Shown: positions 19,565-29,384, counted from the stretch's first letter. The stretch: DNA of 64,000 bases from Prevotella sp. (GCA_017964785.1 JAGCRH010000062.1:1-64000), one strand, 5' to 3'. The notes: generated from the letters alone by a model not told the origin. Numbers and translations: made by a program.

Positions 19565-20503
19565 ATGCCATACGATATTAATTCAGCATTAGAGAGACTG
19601 GAGCAGAACCTAAAGGATCTTGACTCAGCGAAGAAACAGGTAGAGGCTACCGTGAATGCCAGCGACAAGCTACAACAGGTCGTTTCTGGCTATGTTAACA
19701 CTCTCGTTTCCGTTCAAGAGGGACTGAAACAATGGGAGAAGGAACTTCAAGGTATTCAAGTTGGTAACGATACAGCATTCAAAAATGCCATTGAGCAAAT
19801 GAGGGCAACATGCTCAGAGGTGGTTGATTTATTTAAATCCAAACTTGACGAAACCAAGGATGGATTTGAAGCCGATACGAATAGTTTCTTAGTTAAGTTA
19901 GAAAGAGAGAACGGAAAGTTGTCTGAACAGGTTAATGCATTGAAGATCCTTGGTTCTTCTTTTGATAATGCCATCAAAGATGTAAACAACGTTAAGGCTT
20001 TATTGGAAACCCTATCAAATGACTTAAAAGAATCACAGAGGTCACAGGATGAAGTTCTTGACGTGATAAAGGAGGATGTTGGTAGAATCTCGAATACAAC
20101 ATCAAACACAATAAAGGGCTATATTGATGAGAAGACACGCAAAATAGAAACTCTTCATTCAGGGAAAGATACAAAACTCCAGGAACTTGCAAATGCCATA
20201 TCCTCAGTAAAACAGGTTTGCGATGATATAAAGGAGAAATCAAATTCTATTGAAAACTGCTGTCAAGATATTAGATCTAACTCTGACAGCCTTCTTAGGG
20301 AAGCCTTAGCCACTAAAGAATTGAATCATACCATTATTCAAAAAATAGAAAATAGCATAAGCTCAAATGCTACGAAGGCAGAAGAATTACAGCAAACCAT
20401 AAAGGCATCTGTCGATGACATTGTTCACCAATCAAACATTAACAGATGGATAATCATAGCAGGAATTATAATACTGGCGGCATTGCAATTCATTGCAAAA
20501 TAA
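19565..20503 (+). CDS. tail-anchored coiled-coil protein
   Basis: A 312-residue protein that starts 5 nt after the helicase stop. Almost the whole length is amphipathic heptad helix (LERLEQNLKDLDSAKKQ onward) with no enzyme motif. The last ~20 residues form one hydrophobic segment (WIIIAGIIILAALQFIAK), so the protein is a C-terminal tail anchor with the coiled coil in the cytoplasm. It closes unit B. By analogy with other conflict systems a membrane-bound sensor, scaffold or tether for the helicase and nuclease proteins is plausible, but that is inference. Repeated Asn/Ser/Lys-rich heptads resemble methyl-accepting or laminin-like rods only superficially. Confidence 0.75.
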   Translation: MPYDINSALERLEQNLKDLDSAKKQVEATVNASDKLQQVVSGYVNTLVSVQEGLKQWEKELQGIQVGNDTAFKNAIEQMRATCSEVVDLFKSKLDETKDGFEADTNSFLVKLERENGKLSEQVNALKILGSSFDNAIKDVNNVKALLETLSNDLKESQRSQDEVLDVIKEDVGRISNTTSNTIKGYIDEKTRKIETLHSGKDTKLQELANAISSVKQVCDDIKEKSNSIENCCQDIRSNSDSLLREALATKELNHTIIQKIENSISSNATKAEELQQTIKASVDDIVHQSNINRWIIIAGIIILAALQFIAK

Positions 20504-20519
20504 ACTCAAAATGAGTTTT

Positions 20520-20532
20520 CACAAGCCTTGTG
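20520..20532 (+). promoter_or_regulatory. palindrome CACAAGCCTTGTG, copy 3 (candidate operator)
   Basis: Identical 13-mer, 16 nt after the preceding stop and 49 nt before the start of the -7 box of unit C. No T-run follows, so it does not look like a terminator. Confidence 0.65.
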
Positions 20533-20568
20533 GGATGCATACCTATTACAAAATAGACGATTTTTGAT

Positions 20569-20576
20569 TATCTTTG
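20569..20576 (+). promoter_or_regulatory. -7 box of unit C
   Basis: TATCTTTG, ending 23 nt before the ATG at 20600. No good -33 element is visible at the expected distance, which would fit an activator-dependent promoter. Confidence 0.7.
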
Positions 20577-20599
20577 CAACATATAAATGTCAGATGCGT

Positions 20600-21406
20600 A
20601 TGAAGAATTATTTGATAAGCGAGGCAATAGGTGATATAGCGGGGAGTGCTTATGAAGGCAAGTCTCGCCGTATAAAAGACTATGACAAGGTGAAAATGTT
20701 CAGTTCCAGAGCCCACTTCACAGATGACACAGTACTTACGTTTGCATGTGCAGAAGCATTAATTGACAAACTTGATATGACAATGAATCTGTGGAAATGC
20801 GCAAACGAACATCGCCACGCAGGTTTTGGCAGCAAGTTCAAGTTGTGGATGACCAGTCATAATCCTAAACCGTACCGCAGTCTTGGTAATGGTTCTGCCA
20901 TGCGTTGCTCATCGGCAGGATGGTTGGCACAAACTGAAGAAGAGTGCATTCGTATGGCACATGAAACGGCAGCTCCTACGCATAATCATCCAGAAGGCTT
21001 CAAAGGTGCAGAAGCAACTGCCCTCGCTATCTTTCATCTGAAGAATGGTAAAGACAAGGAGTTCGTTCGCGAGCAAATCCTTGATAGATACTATCCGGAC
21101 TGGTCAAATAAGAAGTATGCAGATTTCCATGACTCGTATGCATTCAACTCCACTTGTGCAGGTACTGTAGGCCCTGCTATCATCTGTTTCATAGAATCCA
21201 AAGATTATGTTGATTGTATCAAACTCGCCATTTCCCTTGGGGGCGATGCCGACACTCTCGCTGCAATAGCAGGTCCTATGGCATTCGCCTATTACAAGAA
21301 GATGCCAGATGCTCTTGTCTATCAAGCGTTGAAGAAATTACCTGATTGGATGGTTGACGTAAGTGAAAGATTTGACGACATCGTAAATAAAGTGGCAAAA
21401 TTATGA
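20600..21406 (+). CDS. ADP-ribosylglycohydrolase family protein, copy 2
   Basis: A 268-residue paralogue of the product of 9040-9843, roughly 85% identical by eye, with the same metal motifs (FTDDT, NGSAMR, GGDADT). Differences are scattered, mostly conservative, with the highest divergence around residues 155-180 and at the C-terminus. The start at 20600 is preferred because upstream in-frame codons lie before the -7 box; an ATG two codons earlier (20594) is equally possible. It heads unit C and its stop overlaps the first kinase gene by 4 nt. Two intact copies heading two units suggest duplication of the whole palindrome-promoter-gene block. Confidence 0.92.
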   Translation: MKNYLISEAIGDIAGSAYEGKSRRIKDYDKVKMFSSRAHFTDDTVLTFACAEALIDKLDMTMNLWKCANEHRHAGFGSKFKLWMTSHNPKPYRSLGNGSAMRCSSAGWLAQTEEECIRMAHETAAPTHNHPEGFKGAEATALAIFHLKNGKDKEFVREQILDRYYPDWSNKKYADFHDSYAFNSTCAGTVGPAIICFIESKDYVDCIKLAISLGGDADTLAAIAGPMAFAYYKKMPDALVYQALKKLPDWMVDVSERFDDIVNKVAKL

Positions 21407-23325
21407 ACTATCCATTAATCTCAGAATACATTGAGGCTATTAAGTCGGCTGAAGATAACTTTGAGGAATTGAGTTATCTACGTCCAGTTTTAGGTGCTGA
21501 CAGACTCCCAGTTATGACTGGTGGAAACTTCGCAGAGGTATTCAAGATGAAAGATGTGAAGACTGGAAAGTTCTATGCTATTAAATGCTTTACTAAAGAG
21601 CAGAAAGGTCGTGCGGAGGCTTATAGACAGATTTCTGAAGAATTAAAGAATGTTTCTTCACCGTATCTTACAAATGTTCAATATCTGGAAAAAGAATTGT
21701 TTGTAGATACAGACCAGACAAAGGAGACAGAGTTTCCAGTACTGTTGATGGATTGGGTTGATGGCAAGACGCTGGATAAATACCTTCGTGAGAATCTTGG
21801 TAATCAGTATGCCCTCGAAATGTTGGCCTACCGTTTCAGCCAGTTGGCCCAGTGGCTTCTGCCACAGCCTTTCGCACATGGTGATTTGAAACCTGACAAT
21901 ATCATCGTTCGTGAAGACGGAACACTTGTATTGGTAGACTATGATGGCATGTTTGTTCCTGCGATGAGAGGACAACGGGCACGAGAGCTTGGCTCTCCAG
22001 ACTTTCGGCATCCTCTTAGGAATGAAAACGTATTTGATCAGTGCATTGATGATTTTCCTGTCATGTCTATTCTGGTCTCACTTGTTGGGATTTCAAAATA
22101 TCCAGATCTTTTGTCAAAATATGGTGCACCAGATAGACTGTTGTTTTCTAAAACAGATTACGTTAATATAGACCAGCAAAAGGTCATTAAGGAATTATTT
22201 TTAACTAACGATGAGTCTTTGAGGACACTCATATGTGTTTTTACGGCTTTATGCCATCATAGATTTCCTATTTCTATTCCAACTCTTGAGAAGCCCTTTA
22301 AGACGGGGACGATTGAAGGCTACCTTATAAAAGGTGTTGATATCTTAAGTGAATTCTCTATTAAGAAGCCCCAACATCCTATAACAATTAATCAAGTAAT
22401 AGATGGACTAAAGCAATTAGACGATTTAATGAGAGCTAATGGTATAGATTATGTACTGACAGGTTCATTAGGTTTATACATGCATGGCTTGGTTCCGGCT
22501 TCTTATATTCCGCATGATATTGATATTATCATTTCAAGCAATAAAAACAAACATCCATTTTTGACAAATCAGATGATCTTAGATTTGTTTTGTCAATACA
22601 GTGGCGGTGACAGACCTGAATATGCGTATTATGATGCGTCAGATATGTTTATATTCTATTTGGGGAAAAATAAGTTAGAAATCAATGCATTCGTCGATGT
22701 TAACAAGGTATTTGAAAGAATGGACTACCTCATAATGAATATTATGGGAAGTGACATAAAGGTTAATAATGCCCTCTCTATTTTTAGGGAAAAGTTTAAA
22801 ATGCGTCGCCAGAAGGACTTGCAATTTAACAATGATATTCAATTAAGACTTAATTCTTATTTGGAGAACAAGCAATCCGAAGAGTTTGAGAAGTTCTATA
22901 ACAAAATGATACTAACAGATAAGATTAGGGATTTCTTAACTGGGATTAATTATGGAATGGGACAATCAGAGACAAAGCTTCTTTCTGTATTATTCAATGA
23001 AGAGACGAAGATGATATGGCTCCCAAAGAGTCTTTGGGATAAATGTATTATCCAATTTACTTCATGGAATAACACAATGGGTGCTCTTGATGCAATTATA
23101 TTTGGCATAAAAGGTGATTTTACCAAAATCACAAGATTGGATTCGAGTAAGCGAATAGAGGGGTGGTTTAAACGCGATGTGAGTTATATGGTTGATTTGC
23201 TCTACTACGTGTTATCAGAAATGGGTATAGTTGATTATTTTGCTATGCACATTGCTGAACTAACTATTGCTATAAATGAGCATGAAAAGCCTGTGGAGTA
23301 TGATCCGGATGATTTACCTTTTTAG
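21403..23325 (+). CDS. Ser/Thr protein kinase fused to a nucleotidyltransferase-like domain
   Basis: 640 residues. Kinase domain at ~1-290: glycine loop TGGNFAEVFK, VAIK-type lysine in YAIKCF, catalytic loop HGDLKPDN at ~158, and DYDGM in place of DFG. The kinase is followed by a region (~345-480) with TGSLGLYMHG and HDIDIII; GS followed by D-x-D is the nucleotidyltransferase-fold signature seen in MNT/AbiEii-like enzymes. The remaining ~150 residues are unassigned. The first ~60 residues are nearly the same in the two other kinases of this unit. Likely the phosphorylation arm of a TerY-P triad, with a second catalytic activity. Substrate unknown. Confidence 0.85.
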   Translation: MNYPLISEYIEAIKSAEDNFEELSYLRPVLGADRLPVMTGGNFAEVFKMKDVKTGKFYAIKCFTKEQKGRAEAYRQISEELKNVSSPYLTNVQYLEKELFVDTDQTKETEFPVLLMDWVDGKTLDKYLRENLGNQYALEMLAYRFSQLAQWLLPQPFAHGDLKPDNIIVREDGTLVLVDYDGMFVPAMRGQRARELGSPDFRHPLRNENVFDQCIDDFPVMSILVSLVGISKYPDLLSKYGAPDRLLFSKTDYVNIDQQKVIKELFLTNDESLRTLICVFTALCHHRFPISIPTLEKPFKTGTIEGYLIKGVDILSEFSIKKPQHPITINQVIDGLKQLDDLMRANGIDYVLTGSLGLYMHGLVPASYIPHDIDIIISSNKNKHPFLTNQMILDLFCQYSGGDRPEYAYYDASDMFIFYLGKNKLEINAFVDVNKVFERMDYLIMNIMGSDIKVNNALSIFREKFKMRRQKDLQFNNDIQLRLNSYLENKQSEEFEKFYNKMILTDKIRDFLTGINYGMGQSETKLLSVLFNEETKMIWLPKSLWDKCIIQFTSWNNTMGALDAIIFGIKGDFTKITRLDSSKRIEGWFKRDVSYMVDLLYYVLSEMGIVDYFAMHIAELTIAINEHEKPVEYDPDDLPF

Positions 23326-23334
23326 AATTGAAAT

Positions 23335-25935
23335 ATGAAGTATCCACTTATATCTGAATACATAGAAGCCATAAAGTCGGCAGAAGATAACTTTGAGAAA
23401 CTTAGTTATCTTAGACCAGTATTGGATGATGAAGGGCTACCAGTAATAACAAGTGGCAACTTTGCGGTGGTCTTTAAGATGAGGGATGAGAAGAGCGGCA
23501 AACTATATGCCTTGAAATGTTTTACTAAAGAACAGGAAGGTCGTGTAGAGGCTTACCGTGAAATTACCAAGGAACTTAAAGACGTATCTTCACCTTATCT
23601 TGTTTCTGTTCGATATTTGGAGAAAGAACTGTTTGTAGATACGAAGCAGACAAACGAAACAGAGTTTCCGGTGTTATTGATGGACTGGGTGGAAGGCAAG
23701 ACGTTGGACAAATATCTTCGTGAGAACCTTGATGACAAATATGCTTTGGAGATGCTAGCCTATCGTTTCAGCCAATTAGCACAATGGCTCATTCCGCAAC
23801 CCTTTGCCCATGGCGACTTGAAGCCTGACAATATCCTTGTTCATGGAGATGGAACACTTGTACTTGTTGATTATGACGGTATGTACGTTCCTGCTATGGA
23901 AGGTCAAAAGGCTCGTGAACTTGGTTCTCCAGATTTTAGGCATCCATCAAGGACCGAGATTGATTTCGATGAGCATATTGATGATTTTCCATTGGCTTCT
24001 ATACTTCTTTCGCTAAAATCTATATCTATCGACAATCAATTGCTGAACAAATATGGTGCTGAAGATAGACTTCTGTTGTCGAAAGAAGATTATAGAAATA
24101 TTGGGAGTAGTGATTTTTTGAAAGAAATATTTCCATCTCAAGATAATGTAATCAATAATCTTGTAAGTATGTTTATGCTTGCATGTTCTAATAAGAATTT
24201 GCAAAACATGTCGATATCTTTCTTTGATGTTCAAAAGCCTGCACCATATTATAGTGATAATTTTGACGAGTTTAGTTTCCCTGTAACTGCTAAAGACTTA
24301 GTCGATGCAATAGAAGATGAATATGGAGTGAAATATAGCAAAGATGGAAAAAAACTTCTTACTATACCTTCGTCTTTCCCATATTCAACATATCAAGTTA
24401 AAGATGGAACAGAAGTTATTTGCGATAAAGCTTTTGAAAGAATTTATCCTAAATATCACTTTCTCAAAGAGGTTCGCTTTCCAAGTTCATTGTTGCATAT
24501 AGGTAATTCTGCATTTTTATGGTCGCAAGGCCTAGAACACATTGAACTACCATCAAGACTGAAGTCAATAGGTGACCAAGCATTTGCGGCCTGTGGTAAT
24601 TTGAAAAGAATAGAATTACCTAAAAGTCTTAAGTTTTTGGGGTGTGGATGTTTTAATAATAGTGGGATTGATATCTTGGTAATTCCTGAAAATGTGGAAC
24701 AAATATCTGGTTCTCCACTAAATAAGAAATGGACTGAAACCAAGATTGTTTGCAATTCCAACAAATTCAAGGTAAAGAATAATTGCCTATATTCTGCTGA
24801 TGAAAAGGCAATTATTGCAACTTTTGATAAAAGCAATATTAATTCGTCTGTATTGGAAGGAGTTAATTATATTGGAGGATACGCATTTGCTTTTTGTAAA
24901 GTTGAAGAGCTTAATATTCCATTGTCTGTAAGAAATATTGGGAAATCTGCCTTTTATGACAGTATGATAGAAAGAATCGAAATACCATCATCTGTTTCAT
25001 CTATCGGAGAGTATGCTTTTTCTCATACTAAGTTGAAGGAAATTGCAATTCCGGGGGCAATTGCAAAACTAGACAAAGGTCTATTTAGTTGGTGTAAACA
25101 TTTAAAAAAGGCCATAATTTCAGATAGTGTCAAAGTTTTAGAGAAAGAAGTCTTTAGCGAATGTGAAAATCTTCAAGAAGTAGAATTGCCAAATACGATT
25201 ATATCTATTGGGAACAGTGCTTTTTTTCGCTGTATTAAATTGGATAAAATACTATTGCAAGACGGGATAAAGCAATTAGGGAGCCATGTGTTTCAAAGCT
25301 GTATAAATCTTAAATCAATAATAATCCCATCATCAGTTGATTTTATAGGAGATAATCCTTTTGAAGGCTGTAATTGTGTAGTGCTCTCACATTCTCCACG
25401 ATATATAATAAGGAACGGTATTCTGTATTCTAGCAATTATATAAAAGTAGTTTCATGTTTGTATAATTCTGAAGAGATAGATATCCTTAATACTGTTGAA
25501 GAAATTGGGAACTCTGCTTTTTCTGGTTGCTTCAGTTTGAGAAAAATATCTCTGCCAAATAGTCTGAAAAGAATCGGAAGTTACGCGTTTGCTGATTGCG
25601 CATCATTGAAAAGTATTACAATTCCCAAATCGGTAGGTTCAATCGGCAGTTCTTTATGCTTAAACTGTAGCGAATTAGAAGAAATACGGATATTAAGCAG
25701 AAATGTGAAAATCGACACCTTCCAATTCACAAAAGATTGTGATTTGTTAAAGGTAATTCTTATACCAAATGGGTCTTATTCGTATTTCTATGATATGTTT
25801 GAAAAGCAAGGATGGCTGAGAAATATTCTAGTAGAAGGTACAAAAAAGACTATCTTTAATCCAGAAGACAAAAAGTCAATTATCGAAGAGCTACATAAGA
25901 ATAATATGTTTGGCGTGGTTGACTTAGAAAAATGA
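23335..25935 (+). CDS. Ser/Thr protein kinase fused to BspA-like leucine-rich repeats
   Basis: 866 residues. The N-terminal kinase (~1-290) has SGNFAVVFK, YALKCF, HGDLKPDN (~158) and DYDGM. From ~340 onward come about 15 LRR_5 (Treponema/BspA type) repeats such as LEHIELPSRLKSIGDQAF and LKSITIPKSVGSIGSSL. These repeats are normally protein-binding and surface-exposed in this phylum, but here there is no signal peptide, so they should face the cytoplasm. A ligand- or phage-sensing role coupled to the kinase is plausible inference. Codons for residues 3-21 are identical at DNA level to those of the kinase at 27303. Confidence 0.87.
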   Translation: MKYPLISEYIEAIKSAEDNFEKLSYLRPVLDDEGLPVITSGNFAVVFKMRDEKSGKLYALKCFTKEQEGRVEAYREITKELKDVSSPYLVSVRYLEKELFVDTKQTNETEFPVLLMDWVEGKTLDKYLRENLDDKYALEMLAYRFSQLAQWLIPQPFAHGDLKPDNILVHGDGTLVLVDYDGMYVPAMEGQKARELGSPDFRHPSRTEIDFDEHIDDFPLASILLSLKSISIDNQLLNKYGAEDRLLLSKEDYRNIGSSDFLKEIFPSQDNVINNLVSMFMLACSNKNLQNMSISFFDVQKPAPYYSDNFDEFSFPVTAKDLVDAIEDEYGVKYSKDGKKLLTIPSSFPYSTYQVKDGTEVICDKAFERIYPKYHFLKEVRFPSSLLHIGNSAFLWSQGLEHIELPSRLKSIGDQAFAACGNLKRIELPKSLKFLGCGCFNNSGIDILVIPENVEQISGSPLNKKWTETKIVCNSNKFKVKNNCLYSADEKAIIATFDKSNINSSVLEGVNYIGGYAFAFCKVEELNIPLSVRNIGKSAFYDSMIERIEIPSSVSSIGEYAFSHTKLKEIAIPGAIAKLDKGLFSWCKHLKKAIISDSVKVLEKEVFSECENLQEVELPNTIISIGNSAFFRCIKLDKILLQDGIKQLGSHVFQSCINLKSIIIPSSVDFIGDNPFEGCNCVVLSHSPRYIIRNGILYSSNYIKVVSCLYNSEEIDILNTVEEIGNSAFSGCFSLRKISLPNSLKRIGSYAFADCASLKSITIPKSVGSIGSSLCLNCSELEEIRILSRNVKIDTFQFTKDCDLLKVILIPNGSYSYFYDMFEKQGWLRNILVEGTKKTIFNPEDKKSIIEELHKNNMFGVVDLEK

Positions 25936-25960
25936 ATAAAAGTTAAATAATAGTAGTTGA

Positions 25961-27298
25961 ATGAGTTGTTTTGACATTGACTATATAACAGGTGTTGCAA
26001 ATAGAAACGAGACAAACCATTTTCATATTGTCTTAAATGGAGATTACGATATCAGTATAAGCGAGAATGGTGAATTAGTCACGGAAAACTTGTCGCAAAA
26101 GGAATATGGAGTCCTTTTGCATGAGTATATACATTATTACCAGCACCTGCTAACACTATTTGGCATTTGTCGATGCAAGATGTTTAATTTATGTTTTTTG
26201 AAATTATTACAATATATTCACTCTTTAGAAACAATTGCTTTACCTATAAAAATATCAAAAATAGATAATGGAATCGAGAATTATGAGAATTCATTGAGAA
26301 AGACATTGGGAACTCAGCATTATAGAAGCCATAACGTTGATGCTGTGGAAGTTTCGGACTCAATGTTGAAGCTAGCAAAGGCAAACAACTGCTCTGTTAG
26401 AATTGGTGTATATGATTACATAAATGAAGAGGCTGTAGATAATGAAATAGATTTTGGCTACTGGGGAATCATTGAAAGTATGGCACATATGATTCAACGC
26501 AAGGTTGATCCAAATGTTGATAGATTCCATAACGCTTTTCCGTACCGAATCGTTCAACTTATATGTGCAAATAAATATCCATCCTTATGTGATGACGAGA
26601 ATATGATGATTTCTTTGTGTATATGTGCTTTAATGTTTGATAATCCGGGGGCAGCATTCTTTGATGTCGCTGATTATGCGATTAAGCACAGAATAGGAAA
26701 TGGAAAAGAATTGTATTCGTATGTGTTAGATAATTTCTCGATTAATTATAAGGATGAAACTATTCCGATGAAAAAAGCGACACCTTTGTTTTTGGATGAA
26801 TTTTTAAGTAGCATAAAAGGCATTATTGGAATGAAAGTTGATTATTTAAATTTAGTCGCTCAATCGTGCAAGAATGAATCAGAAAGCAGCCAAAGTTATT
26901 TGCTTGATATGTTATATGACAACAACATCAATTTTGCAAAAGATTCAATAAATATGTTAATTAAGAAATATGGATTGCCGTTAATACAAGCAAACAATCT
27001 TGTTATAATGCCAAATAGTTCAAAAAAAGACACACTTCCCTATTGCGAAACAGCGAGATTATTAGGTGTGGAAATATTATATAAAAGAATTGTGTCTACT
27101 AATGCAAAATGCCCTTGGTATATCGTATGTCGTATGAGTCAAGGTTTGTCAGAAGAGGAGAAGAATTCTTTAAATACAGACCAGACTTCATATGAATGTC
27201 TATGCGATCAATGGAATAAGTCACAAACTTGTTTAATGACACAAACCATAAAATTTTTTCAATTAGAGGCTAAGACTTTTGAACAAACCCTGAGTTAA
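25961..27298 (+). CDS. hypothetical protein with an HExxH zinc-peptidase-like motif
   Basis: 445 residues, soluble, strongly AT-rich. The motif LLHEYIHYYQH (~50-60) contains HExxH within a long helix, as in zincin metallopeptidases. A clear third ligand was not identified; candidates are Glu residues in the segment around NEEAVDNEIDFGYWGIIE (~155-172). No other domain is recognised. It sits between two kinase genes with 25- and 4-nt gaps and is presumably cotranscribed. If active it could be the protease effector of the signalling module; that is inference. Alternatively it may be an inactive structural relative. Confidence 0.7.
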   Translation: MSCFDIDYITGVANRNETNHFHIVLNGDYDISISENGELVTENLSQKEYGVLLHEYIHYYQHLLTLFGICRCKMFNLCFLKLLQYIHSLETIALPIKISKIDNGIENYENSLRKTLGTQHYRSHNVDAVEVSDSMLKLAKANNCSVRIGVYDYINEEAVDNEIDFGYWGIIESMAHMIQRKVDPNVDRFHNAFPYRIVQLICANKYPSLCDDENMMISLCICALMFDNPGAAFFDVADYAIKHRIGNGKELYSYVLDNFSINYKDETIPMKKATPLFLDEFLSSIKGIIGMKVDYLNLVAQSCKNESESSQSYLLDMLYDNNINFAKDSINMLIKKYGLPLIQANNLVIMPNSSKKDTLPYCETARLLGVEILYKRIVSTNAKCPWYIVCRMSQGLSEEEKNSLNTDQTSYECLCDQWNKSQTCLMTQTIKFFQLEAKTFEQTLS

Positions 27299-27302
27299 CT
27301 GT

Positions 27303-28715
27303 ATGAATTATCCACTTATATCTGAATACATAGAAGCCATAAAGTCGGCAGAAGATAACTTTGAGGAGCTAAGATATCTTAGACCTGTTTTGGGTGACGA
27401 TGGAATACCCGTAATGACGAGTGGCAACTTTGCTGTAGTCTTTAAAATGAAAGATGAACAGAGCGGTAAACTATATGCTGTTAAATGTTTTACAAAAGAA
27501 CAAGAGGGACGCGCTGAGAGCTATAAGCAAATAGCAGAAGAGTTGAATGGTATTTCTTCACCTTATCTTATACCAATAAAATATTTAGAGAACGAACTAT
27601 TTGTAGACACAAACAACTCCAATGAAAATGAATTTCCAATCTTATTGATGGATTGGGTTGAAGGAAAGCCTCTTGACAAATATTTGCATCAAAATCTAAA
27701 AAAGAAAAAGACATTGGAAAAATTTCTTGATAATTTCTATCAACTAGTGAAATGGCTTATTGCTCAGCCTTTTGCTCATGGCGATTTGAAACCTGATAAT
27801 ATTCTTGTGAAAAATGATGGAAATCTTGTTCTTGTTGATTATGACGGCATGTATGTACCATCCATGAAGGGGCAGAAATCAAGAGAAGTGGGATCTCCTG
27901 ATTTTTGTCATCCTCAACGAAATGAGGACAAATTTGATGAGCATATTGATGACTTCTCCATTCTTTCCATTTTATTGTCATTATGTGTATTCTTTATAAA
28001 ACCAAGTTTTTTAAAAAAATATGGAGCAGAAGACAGACTGCTATTTTCCAAAAATGATTATGTCGACATCGATAAGTCAGATGCTTTCAGGGATATTCCA
28101 TCTATTATAGAAACATCTACCAATTATAAGTCATTATTTGTAAAAGCTTGTAAAGATTTAGATTTCTATTTGAATATAAAAACACTTACGCCTATAAGCA
28201 AGTTGTTTACAGCAATAACTCTCCAAGAAGAATCTAAAGAAAAACTTAAGAAAGGAACTGAAACGAGAACCGTTAATGATGTTGAGGTGACATTTTGTGC
28301 AATAAGAACAGGGATTGATGATATTGACAATGCTTACGATTACAGGCATTGGGACCACAGAACGAAAGTTCAGACTGATACAGATATCGCGGAATATCAA
28401 AGAAAAATTTTGGAGCAAAAGAAAAGAGAGAAAGCAACGAAATGGCAGGCAGCCTTATTGATAAATATAACTATCATATTGTTTGTCATATTCGATATTG
28501 TTAATAGTCGAGGAAGTGCGATATTACCTGCAGTAGGATGGGGATTATGTCTTGGATTACCGACATGGTATTTTTGCTTTTTTGATTATATAAAACGTGA
28601 TGGCTCATTTGGTAATTGTCTATTTGCATTTATACTGCTCCCAATAACGTTTTATTATGGTATTTATAGTTGCATATGTATGTGCATTAATATGTTTAAA
28701 GAGTGGAGGACGTAG
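27303..28715 (+). CDS. Ser/Thr protein kinase with C-terminal membrane helices
   Basis: 470 residues. Kinase at ~1-290 with SGNFAVVFK, YAVKCF, HGDLKPDN (~158) and DYDGM. After a short charged linker (~340-380) come about three hydrophobic segments (WQAALLINITIILFVIFDI, a GLCLGLPTWYFCFF stretch, and LFAFILLPITFYYGIY), so this paralogue is membrane-anchored with the kinase in the cytoplasm. It is the third of three tandem kinases that share an N-terminus but differ completely after the kinase domain. A membrane-sensing role is inference. The gene ends 3 nt before the next start. Confidence 0.87.
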   Translation: MNYPLISEYIEAIKSAEDNFEELRYLRPVLGDDGIPVMTSGNFAVVFKMKDEQSGKLYAVKCFTKEQEGRAESYKQIAEELNGISSPYLIPIKYLENELFVDTNNSNENEFPILLMDWVEGKPLDKYLHQNLKKKKTLEKFLDNFYQLVKWLIAQPFAHGDLKPDNILVKNDGNLVLVDYDGMYVPSMKGQKSREVGSPDFCHPQRNEDKFDEHIDDFSILSILLSLCVFFIKPSFLKKYGAEDRLLFSKNDYVDIDKSDAFRDIPSIIETSTNYKSLFVKACKDLDFYLNIKTLTPISKLFTAITLQEESKEKLKKGTETRTVNDVEVTFCAIRTGIDDIDNAYDYRHWDHRTKVQTDTDIAEYQRKILEQKKREKATKWQAALLINITIILFVIFDIVNSRGSAILPAVGWGLCLGLPTWYFCFFDYIKRDGSFGNCLFAFILLPITFYYGIYSCICMCINMFKEWRT

Positions 28716-28718
28716 AAT

Positions 28719-29372
28719 ATGATTATAATTGAATCAAAAAGAAAGAAACTAGCAACGATATTAAAACAATATCCAGGTGCGATACCAGTTGATGTTACGA
28801 GTACTGCTACTGATGGTTTGGTGAAACTGAGCCCATTCTATCCACATGGTGGTATCCCAGTGCCGTTTAGTGAAGGTTATACAGCGACGTGCGTGGAGGC
28901 CATTTGGCAAGGGCTTAAAGTTTTTGAAAGTTGCGATGTGGATGTACAGTTGTTCCAAAATGACACAATGAGGAATATCAAACGTACTGTAAGACGTTTC
29001 GGAAAGCCTCTTGGTCATAGAAAAGGAGTAAACGGGACGGAACTTCTTGGATATATTGAGGCCAGAAAGCAGATTTATATTCCCACATACAAATGGGTGT
29101 TAGAAAATAAAGTTGCCAATATTATTGAGCGACTGAGAACTGCAAGTAATGAAGGAAAGACCATCATACTTCTTGATTATGATACCAATGCAGATGTGGA
29201 GAATGCCAGGAAGCCTTTATCTCATGCATCCCTCATTAAAGCGTATGTTGAAGGGACGTATCCATATGGAGATAATATACCTGATGCCCCCACAGAAACA
29301 GAATCTCCTAAAAAAACAAAAAAATCGGGAGAGAAAGGTAATATTCAGGAACTGGAGTTGTTTAACGAATAA
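28719..29372 (+). CDS. conserved hypothetical protein, possibly DUF6939 family
   Basis: 217 residues. Clear features are YPGAIPVDVTSTATDGLVK near the N-terminus, LSPFYPHGGIPVP, EAIWQGLKVFE, and a LGHRKGVNG segment, followed by a charged, disordered tail. I recall this pattern from an unnamed family that often accompanies ADP-ribosylation or NAD-related genes (perhaps DUF6939), but this is from memory and needs a profile search. It is preceded by GGAGG 12 nt upstream, an unusually good Shine-Dalgarno for this phylum. It sits directly before the DarT-like gene, so a role in NAD or ADP-ribose chemistry is plausible. Confidence 0.75.
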   Translation: MIIIESKRKKLATILKQYPGAIPVDVTSTATDGLVKLSPFYPHGGIPVPFSEGYTATCVEAIWQGLKVFESCDVDVQLFQNDTMRNIKRTVRRFGKPLGHRKGVNGTELLGYIEARKQIYIPTYKWVLENKVANIIERLRTASNEGKTIILLDYDTNADVENARKPLSHASLIKAYVEGTYPYGDNIPDAPTETESPKKTKKSGEKGNIQELELFNE

Positions 29373-29384
29373 AGAATTATAGAT

